Source: a virus. Taken from it: 20,051 nucleotides of DNA. The position numbers and the translations under genes were made by a program. This document shows positions 15,883 through 20,051 of the stretch, piece after piece. Where the stretch lies: IMG/VR virus record IMGVR_UViG_3300010151_000277, positions 1-20,051 of that record. One strand, written 5' to 3'. Under the pieces are notes generated by a model. The model was not told where the DNA came from. It saw only the letters and a program-made list of their open reading frames with translations, and ran no database searches. How positions within the stretch are numbered: the first letter of the stretch is position 1; each line of letters starts with the position of its first letter.

Positions 15883-16284
15883 ATGCCAAAATTCGGAAGT
15901 AAATCAACAGAGAATCTTTTAACTTGTCATACTAAGCTAATAGAGGTATTTAATGAGGTTATTAAACACGTGGATTGCTCAGTACTCCAAGGGCACAGAG
16001 GGGAAGAAGAGCAAAATAAATATTTTAACGAAGGAAAGTCTAAAGTTCCGTATCCTAAAGGTCGCCATAATAGTGTTCCTAGTCGTGCAGTCGATGTTAC
16101 TCCTTATCCTGTTGATTGGGATGATAGAGAACGTCAAACATTATTTGCAGGTTTTGTTATTGGGATAGCATTAGCAAGGGGTATTAAATTACGTTGGGGT
16201 GGAGATTGGGATTCTGACTTTAAAGTTCAGGATAATAGATTTGATGATTTCCCTCATTTTGAATTAGTTAAAGGAGAAAAGTAA
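15883..16284 (+). CDS. Endolysin, M15-type peptidoglycan peptidase
   Basis: This 133-aa enzyme should cut peptide stems of peptidoglycan (D-Ala-D-Ala carboxypeptidase / L-Ala-D-Glu endopeptidase family M15) at the end of infection. Zinc ligands are visible: H62 and D71 (GRHNSVPSRAVDV, the family's HxxG..AxD block with a changed middle), and H125 in DDFPHFEL, where D122 is the likely catalytic acid. R39 (QGHRGEEEQ) fits the conserved Arg, and LRWGGDWD is the usual motif before the last ligand. There is no signal peptide or cell-wall binding domain, so it needs a holin to reach the wall. The start has a strong ribosome binding site (AAAGGAGAG). The small size is typical of phages of Gram-negative hosts. 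It heads the lysis cluster. Confidence 0.88.
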   Translation: MPKFGSKSTENLLTCHTKLIEVFNEVIKHVDCSVLQGHRGEEEQNKYFNEGKSKVPYPKGRHNSVPSRAVDVTPYPVDWDDRERQTLFAGFVIGIALARGIKLRWGGDWDSDFKVQDNRFDDFPHFELVKGEK

Positions 16285-16476
16285 GTGCTTGCACAATTAG
16301 AAGATACATTAAGGCAATATCCGTTAATAGGGGCAGGTTCATCACTTACTCCTGTGTTTGGTTGGCTTGAGATAGTTAATCCGGTACTGGCTGTCCTGGG
16401 TTCGTTTCTTGGTATAGCCATAGGGATATATACTTTAAAAATAAAGATAATCGAATATAAGGAAAAGAAAGAATAG
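16285..16476 (+). CDS. Small membrane protein, holin candidate 1
   Basis: The 63-aa protein has one clear hydrophobic segment (about residues 28-50, WLEIVNPVLAVLGSFLGIAI) and a basic C-terminal tail (KIKIIEYKEKKE), giving a single-span membrane protein. The start is GTG at the base after the endolysin stop, with AAAGGAG upstream. Directly after a peptidase gene, such a protein is the first candidate for the holin that opens the inner membrane. An anchor for another lysis protein is possible. No family motif is recognised. Confidence 0.75.
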   Translation: MLAQLEDTLRQYPLIGAGSSLTPVFGWLEIVNPVLAVLGSFLGIAIGIYTLKIKIIEYKEKKE

Positions 16477-16821
16477 GTGATTATACCCTATACACAAGAT
16501 GCCCCTAAAGTTTTACAGATAGGCTTGTTTGTAAATAAGAATTTAAAGTATTCTCCTAAAGAATTACTATTACAAATAAAAGTAGTAGATTTTCGTCCTA
16601 ACGCACATAAACCGGCCAACTGTTATAATTGCGAATCTCCGATGATAGTTCCCCTTGAGGTATTAGATTTATCTTCTGAGGTTTTATTCTGGACTTGTAT
16701 GGAATGTGGGTTTAAAAGTCTAAAGACTGACTTTGAACATGTCTCAGCATTGATAGAAGAATCGCGTGATATATATGTGATTCCTGAACATTTCAACAAC
16801 AATAATCGAATTAAAGCATAG
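16477..16821 (+). CDS. Zinc-ribbon protein within the lysis cluster
   Basis: The 114-aa protein has two CxxC knuckles (C49-C52 and C74-C77) 21 residues apart, a classic zinc-ribbon spacing. Between them is a hydrophobic strand pair (MIVPLEVLDL, VLFWTCMECG). The N-terminal half has basic residues and two short helices, and the C-terminus is acidic. It starts with GTG immediately after the previous stop, with AAGGAAAAG upstream. Zinc ribbons in phages are often found in transcription or DNA-associated proteins, or in virion parts, but nothing here selects one. Its place among membrane and lysis genes is unusual. A role in late gene control or lysis timing is speculation. Confidence 0.75.
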   Translation: MIIPYTQDAPKVLQIGLFVNKNLKYSPKELLLQIKVVDFRPNAHKPANCYNCESPMIVPLEVLDLSSEVLFWTCMECGFKSLKTDFEHVSALIEESRDIYVIPEHFNNNNRIKA

Positions 16822-16829
16822 GAGTAATT

Positions 16830-17015
16830 ATGAATAACGAAACATTAATAATAGAGCCTCAAGATACAATAGACGAAGCAAAAGGGATATATGCAGAGGT
16901 TATAATTAAGCAATTAGAGTTAGGGATTCCAGCAAAAACGGCAATAGAGAACGCTGTTGATGCATCTCAAACATTCATAACTACTTTTCAGGTTTTAGAG
17001 GGATTTAATAATTAA
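16830..17015 (+). CDS. Small helical hypothetical protein, 61 aa
   Basis: An acidic protein made mostly of two helices (IDEAKGIYAEVIIKQLELG and AKTAIENAVDASQTFITTF) with a Gly-Ile-Pro turn. It has no membrane segment and no cysteines. AGGAG lies 7 bases before the ATG. The stop overlaps the next start by one base (TAATG). The family is not recognised. Its coupling to the following membrane protein gene suggests that they work together. Confidence 0.7.
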   Translation: MNNETLIIEPQDTIDEAKGIYAEVIIKQLELGIPAKTAIENAVDASQTFITTFQVLEGFNN

Positions 17016-17296
17016 TGGATTTAAATATCATAGATACTTATGGACTCCCTATTGCGGGAGTTATAGCACTAGCGGTTACCCTCTATAAGGCTGTAGAATT
17101 TATTCAAAAGCAACTTTTAAATCAGATTGAAGATAGGCATAGCGCTGAAATGGAAGCCATAAGACAACTAGAAGAAGAGCATAAAGTATTTCATTCAATA
17201 ATAGTTACTTTAATTAATAATTCTAAAAAGAATCAGTTAGTTTTAGAAGAGATTAAAGGAAGCCTATCTATGTTAGTTAATTTTTTAAACAAATAA
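17015..17296 (+). CDS. Membrane-anchored coiled-coil protein, holin/spanin-like candidate 2
   Basis: The 93-aa protein has one N-terminal membrane segment (about residues 9-29, YGLPIAGVIALAVTLYKAVE) followed by a charged coiled coil (about 32-65, QLLNQIEDRHSAEMEAIRQL and further Glu-rich heptads) and a short C-terminal helix. That layout suits an inner-membrane spanin (Rz-like) or a class of single-span holin. No lipoprotein partner is seen inside or beside it. It begins in a TAATG overlap and ends 9 bases before the next membrane protein gene. The lysis role is inferred from topology and neighbours. Confidence 0.7.
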   Translation: MDLNIIDTYGLPIAGVIALAVTLYKAVEFIQKQLLNQIEDRHSAEMEAIRQLEEEHKVFHSIIVTLINNSKKNQLVLEEIKGSLSMLVNFLNK

Positions 17297-17305
17297 AGGA
17301 GTATT

Positions 17306-17575
17306 ATGAACATACTTGGACTTATAACAAAAATAGCAGGTAAAAATAAATCTGTGGAAAAGGTTACCAATCTTTTTATTGGTGAAAATTCAAAGAAGAG
17401 AAATATAGGATTTGCAGGGTTTGCAGTATCTGCGCTTTTATTCCAAACGGGATATATTGATGCTGAATTATTTGATACTTTAATGTTACTATGTGCAGGT
17501 TGGACGGGAATAGCATTTAGTAGCAAATTAAGTAAACTTGGTGATGCATTGAAAGAGGCTAAGAAAAAGAAGTAA
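17306..17575 (+). CDS. Small membrane protein, holin candidate 3
   Basis: The 89-aa protein has a basic N-terminal helix (residues 1-32) and two closely spaced hydrophobic segments (about 34-46, GFAGFAVSALLFQ, and 56-71, FDTLMLLCAGWTGIAF). It ends in a very basic tail (LKEAKKKK). The two-span layout with a basic end is common for class II holins. AAGGAG precedes the ATG. This is the third membrane protein in the cluster; one may be the holin, another the antiholin or spanin. Alternatively it is an internal virion protein that enters the host membrane. Confidence 0.7.
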   Translation: MNILGLITKIAGKNKSVEKVTNLFIGENSKKRNIGFAGFAVSALLFQTGYIDAELFDTLMLLCAGWTGIAFSSKLSKLGDALKEAKKKK

Positions 17576-17576
17576 T

Positions 17577-18308
17577 ATGGCTCTTACAGAAGAAATGATT
17601 AGAGAGGCATGGAATAGCTTATCAGAAAGAGATAAGTTACACCGTTATGGGGGAGACTATAATAATCTTGTCTCTCAAATTAAAACACATCAGCAAAACT
17701 CGAAACTATATGGCTATGAAGACCCTTTTAAAGATATATCTCCTCCAACAAGAAATTATCAAGAAACTTCAGTTAATCCAAATGTTCCTGTTGATGACCC
17801 TAGTTATTCTGACTTTACTTATACCAAAGAGTATAACAATCCTAAACCTGCTGATTGGGAAAATTATAGTATAAAAAATAAGAAGCAATATATAAGGCAA
17901 TATGGAGACCCAGACAGGCCAACAATTGTAAGACGTAGGAATCAGACATTGCCTCCAACTGACGACCCTAATGTTATACAAAGTCTTGACGACCCTAGAT
18001 TAGTTGCATTACAAAAACGTTTTGATGAGCGAACTAAGCGTAATAAAAGCGGTTATGTTATGCCTAAGGAAGATATAGAAAATTTACGTAAAGAACAAGA
18101 ACGAGAAAGGTTGGCATTAGTTACTGGGGGTACGCCCAATCCTTTAGAAATTGCTATTATGAATGCTGGAGATAAATTTAAAAATTTAGGTAATGTTCCG
18201 AAAGATATTAGACGAAAATTAAATCGTTCAAAACTTGGGCAAATAGTAAACAAAAAACTTAAACAAGGTAAGAAAAAAGGAAAGGGGATTTTAGATTGGG
18301 TTTTTTAG
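17577..18308 (+). CDS. Hypothetical protein, 243 aa, Pro/Asp-rich with basic end
   Basis: I do not recognise it. The first 50 residues are helical and polar. Residues 50-150 are rich in Asp, Pro, Asn and Tyr with repeated DDP or DPN turns (VDDPSYSD, PPTDDPNV, LDDPRLV), likely extended. Residues 150-190 are a charged helix (LRKEQERERLALV), and the last 45 residues are strongly basic (RRKLNRSKLGQIVNKKLKQG, KKKGKG) and end in LDWVF. The ribosome binding site is poor. Basic tails with extended acidic parts are seen in internal virion proteins and in DNA-binding proteins. It overlaps the following gene by 13 bases. Confidence 0.65.
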   Translation: MALTEEMIREAWNSLSERDKLHRYGGDYNNLVSQIKTHQQNSKLYGYEDPFKDISPPTRNYQETSVNPNVPVDDPSYSDFTYTKEYNNPKPADWENYSIKNKKQYIRQYGDPDRPTIVRRRNQTLPPTDDPNVIQSLDDPRLVALQKRFDERTKRNKSGYVMPKEDIENLRKEQERERLALVTGGTPNPLEIAIMNAGDKFKNLGNVPKDIRRKLNRSKLGQIVNKKLKQGKKKGKGILDWVF

Positions 18309-18658
18309 ACTACATAAAAAACAATCCTTTATCTCAAGCAATGTCTGGAATTTCTAATTTGAAAGGTGATGGTCAATTTGTAGATTTTATTGAAAAAGAC
18401 CTTGGTTTAGGATGGGACCAATTAAACAAAAGAAATGCTTTAGGAATGATTGGGTCTGAAGATGCTAGTTGGCTTATGAATCAACCTAAAGATATGGCTT
18501 ATGAGGATAAAATTAATAGGTATATGGATATAACTTCTAAGTATAATCTTGTAGATGAAGACGCTAGGCCTGGTATGAGGCAAGGACTGATAGATATGGG
18601 TCAAGAATCGTTTCAAGACTCGTCACAACATTTTGGGAATGTATACAGAGGTCAGTAA
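18296..18658 (+). CDS. Hypothetical protein, 120 aa, TTG start
   Basis: The frame opens with TTG inside the end of the preceding gene (13-base overlap), with AAAGGGG 7 bases ahead. The start residue and following FLDYIKNNPLSQAMSGI are helical. The rest is polar with Gly, Met and Asp, for example FIEKDLGLGWDQLNKRN, then DKINRYMDITSKYNLVDED, and ends in QDSSQHFGNVYRGQ. There is no membrane segment or known motif. The next internal Met (residue 16) would remove the overlap but also the ribosome binding site. Its tight linkage to the genes on either side suggests a virion assembly role. Confidence 0.65.
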   Translation: MGFLDYIKNNPLSQAMSGISNLKGDGQFVDFIEKDLGLGWDQLNKRNALGMIGSEDASWLMNQPKDMAYEDKINRYMDITSKYNLVDEDARPGMRQGLIDMGQESFQDSSQHFGNVYRGQ

Positions 18659-20051
18659 TGCCTAAAGAATTATTTGAATTAAAGAATTTTCAAACAGGGA
18701 TAATAAGTTCTCCTTCGACTACTGACGTTCCAGAAGAAGCGGCTGTATTTTCTAAGAATATAGACCCTTCTAGTGAAGCAGGAGTATTGAAGGGCATACC
18801 CGAAGACGATACCTTGGTATCCGGTATTAACAGTACTTCAGCTCAGATAATAGAAAATGACTTAATACATTATAATCCAGATACTAAAACAATGATAAGA
18901 ACAGAGGGATTCAATCTTGAGACCCAAACTGAAGAAGCACCTACAAATATATTATATATTGGCGATTGGGATGGTGATACAATATTAACTGATGAATCTA
19001 TAGATGGTATTACTACTGATGCTAATCAAACATTAGAAATAACAGATGCTTATGATAGAAAAAATGTCTTAAAATGGAGTAATTCTAGCACTACAGGTCA
19101 TAGTAAGGTATTAATGTTTAATACTAATCAGCAGTGGGTGGTTGGTGAAATGTTACAAGTTAGTTTTGACTATTACATACCCTCTTTAAGAACAGACGAA
19201 ACTACAGATTCGGATGTTGATAGAATAGTAGTATATTCAGGTTCTGGCCAAAAACACCAACATCTTAATGGGGGTATTTGGGACGATAAGGATGTTTGGG
19301 CTAATTATAATGTCAGAACTATAGTAACAGAGGCTAATGATGATAATTATCATCTCGCTATATATTTTCAAGGTTTTGAAGATAATGATGGAGATGATGA
19401 CGGTGTTAGTGTAGAAGATACTATTCCTGGAGGAAACCACGTATATATAGATAACCTAACAGTTGTTAAAAATCAATCTATTTCAACAATACTAGGTAAT
19501 TCAGTAACTTTCCCTAGCTTTGTTAAAAGAAATAATGAGTTGCTTTCTGGACATGGAAAAGAAGAATCTCCTAAGTTTACAAATGGGGAGTTTTTAGCTA
19601 TAAATGGTGAACTTACACGACCATTAGATGGGCAAACCGGGACATTCTTTGATTTTATATTAAACTATGATTCAACAGCTGGTACTGAAAAGTGGGTTGC
19701 GTTTAGACGTGGGGTAAAAAAAATATATACATTGTCAATGGTTGATGGCGAAATTTCTATATCAGAGAATCCACTACTTAGAGACAATATATTGGCGATT
19801 GGACTTAATTATGCTAAAGATTATCTATATATTGCGGAAAGAAGTGTAGATTATTCTAGTTATTTATGCGTTATATATAAAATTGAGATTTCAACTTTAG
19901 ATGGCGAAAGTGATATTTCTGGCACATCAATCTCAATACACTATAGCAATGACTTAGATAAACCTAATTTTGGTGTAGCATTAGAGGATATGATAATTTC
20001 TGATATTATAGAAACGAAAGTAGATGGTAATTCTACTGTTAATAATGGAGA
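18658..20051 (+). CDS. Large structural protein (partial), putative tail/stabilisation protein with binding-domain insert
   Basis: The gene starts at a TAATG overlap with AGAGG upstream and stays open to the right edge (464 codons, no stop), so it is truncated by the window. The N-terminus (ELKNFQTGIISSPSTTDVPE, then SKNIDPSSEAGVLKGIPEDD) resembles, in my judgement, phage tail-tube or head-stabilisation proteins, which open with a phrase about residues that set an N-terminal platform. Residues about 97-272 look like a carbohydrate-binding jelly roll: GDWDGD, a WVVGEMLQVSFDYYIP strand, YHLAIYFQGFEDNDGDDDG, and the closing VYIDNLTVVK. After that, repeated strands resume (FKRNNELLSGHGKEESPKFT region and LTRPLDG). 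The tail assignment is an inference from order and pattern; the insert suggests host or exopolymer binding. Confidence 0.7.
   Translation, partial: MPKELFELKNFQTGIISSPSTTDVPEEAAVFSKNIDPSSEAGVLKGIPEDDTLVSGINSTSAQIIENDLIHYNPDTKTMIRTEGFNLETQTEEAPTNILYIGDWDGDTILTDESIDGITTDANQTLEITDAYDRKNVLKWSNSSTTGHSKVLMFNTNQQWVVGEMLQVSFDYYIPSLRTDETTDSDVDRIVVYSGSGQKHQHLNGGIWDDKDVWANYNVRTIVTEANDDNYHLAIYFQGFEDNDGDDDGVSVEDTIPGGNHVYIDNLTVVKNQSISTILGNSVTFPSFVKRNNELLSGHGKEESPKFTNGEFLAINGELTRPLDGQTGTFFDFILNYDSTAGTEKWVAFRRGVKKIYTLSMVDGEISISENPLLRDNILAIGLNYAKDYLYIAERSVDYSSYLCVIYKIEISTLDGESDISGTSISIHYSNDLDKPNFGVALEDMIISDIIETKVDGNSTVNNG

Noticed and set aside
16014-16271. Missing Gly in the M15 zinc motif as a sign of an inactive enzyme
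   Set aside because: Both histidines, the aspartate ligand, the likely catalytic acid and the conserved arginine are present, so the variation is better read as family diversity.
1-20051. tRNA genes, CRISPR arrays, insertion sequences, integrase or attachment sites
   Set aside because: None seen: no cloverleaf, no regularly spaced repeats, no transposase or integrase motifs in any frame.

Overview
This window looks like the structural and lysis module of a tailed double-stranded DNA phage (Caudoviricetes). The sequence is AT-rich, tightly packed and almost entirely coded on the + strand. The order small terminase, large terminase, P22-type portal, scaffold-like protein, major capsid protein, connectors, fibres and endolysin is diagnostic. 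No tape measure, tail sheath or tail tube gene is visible, and the portal is long with a C-terminal coiled coil. A short-tailed (podovirus-like) virion is therefore a reasonable inference, but the window ends inside a tail or connector gene. The style of the fibre and connector proteins resembles uncultivated marine phages; the host cannot be named from the sequence.

Layout. Positions 1-200 are non-coding and hold one weak hairpin. The only minus-strand gene is at 201-614 (unknown function). A 530-base gene-poor stretch (615-1144) follows and is unusually structured: a perfect 9-bp palindrome, a candidate 105-nt folded element closed by a 7-bp stem, several direct repeats and two G-runs. Its 3' part is probably the real 5' end of the small terminase gene. 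Next come DNA packaging (1145-3266), portal (3283-5388), scaffold-like protein (5388-6296) and capsid (6317-7729). A short spacer with a pyrimidine tract leads to putative neck/connector genes (7821-9528). Fibre or virion-surface proteins fill 9528-15872, with two very small genes between the two large fibre genes. The lysis region (15883-17575) has an M15-type peptidoglycan peptidase, three small membrane proteins, a four-cysteine zinc-ribbon protein and a short helical protein. Two unrecognised genes (17577-18658) precede a large structural protein that runs off the right edge.

The genes act together as one late operon. Terminase and portal package DNA into a shell built by capsid and scaffold, connectors close the head, fibres bind the host, and the peptidase with holin-like proteins releases progeny. 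Many neighbours overlap as TAATG or abut, implying translational coupling.

The most unusual property is global: I found no GATC tetranucleotide anywhere in the 20,051 bases. Asp codons before a C are consistently GAC, which points to strong selection against GATC. Other points of interest are the small terminase 5' end without a standard start codon, the structured element near 737-841, a possible frameshift on an A10 run at 12944-12953, a connector that looks split in two, and a carbohydrate-binding-like insertion in the last protein.
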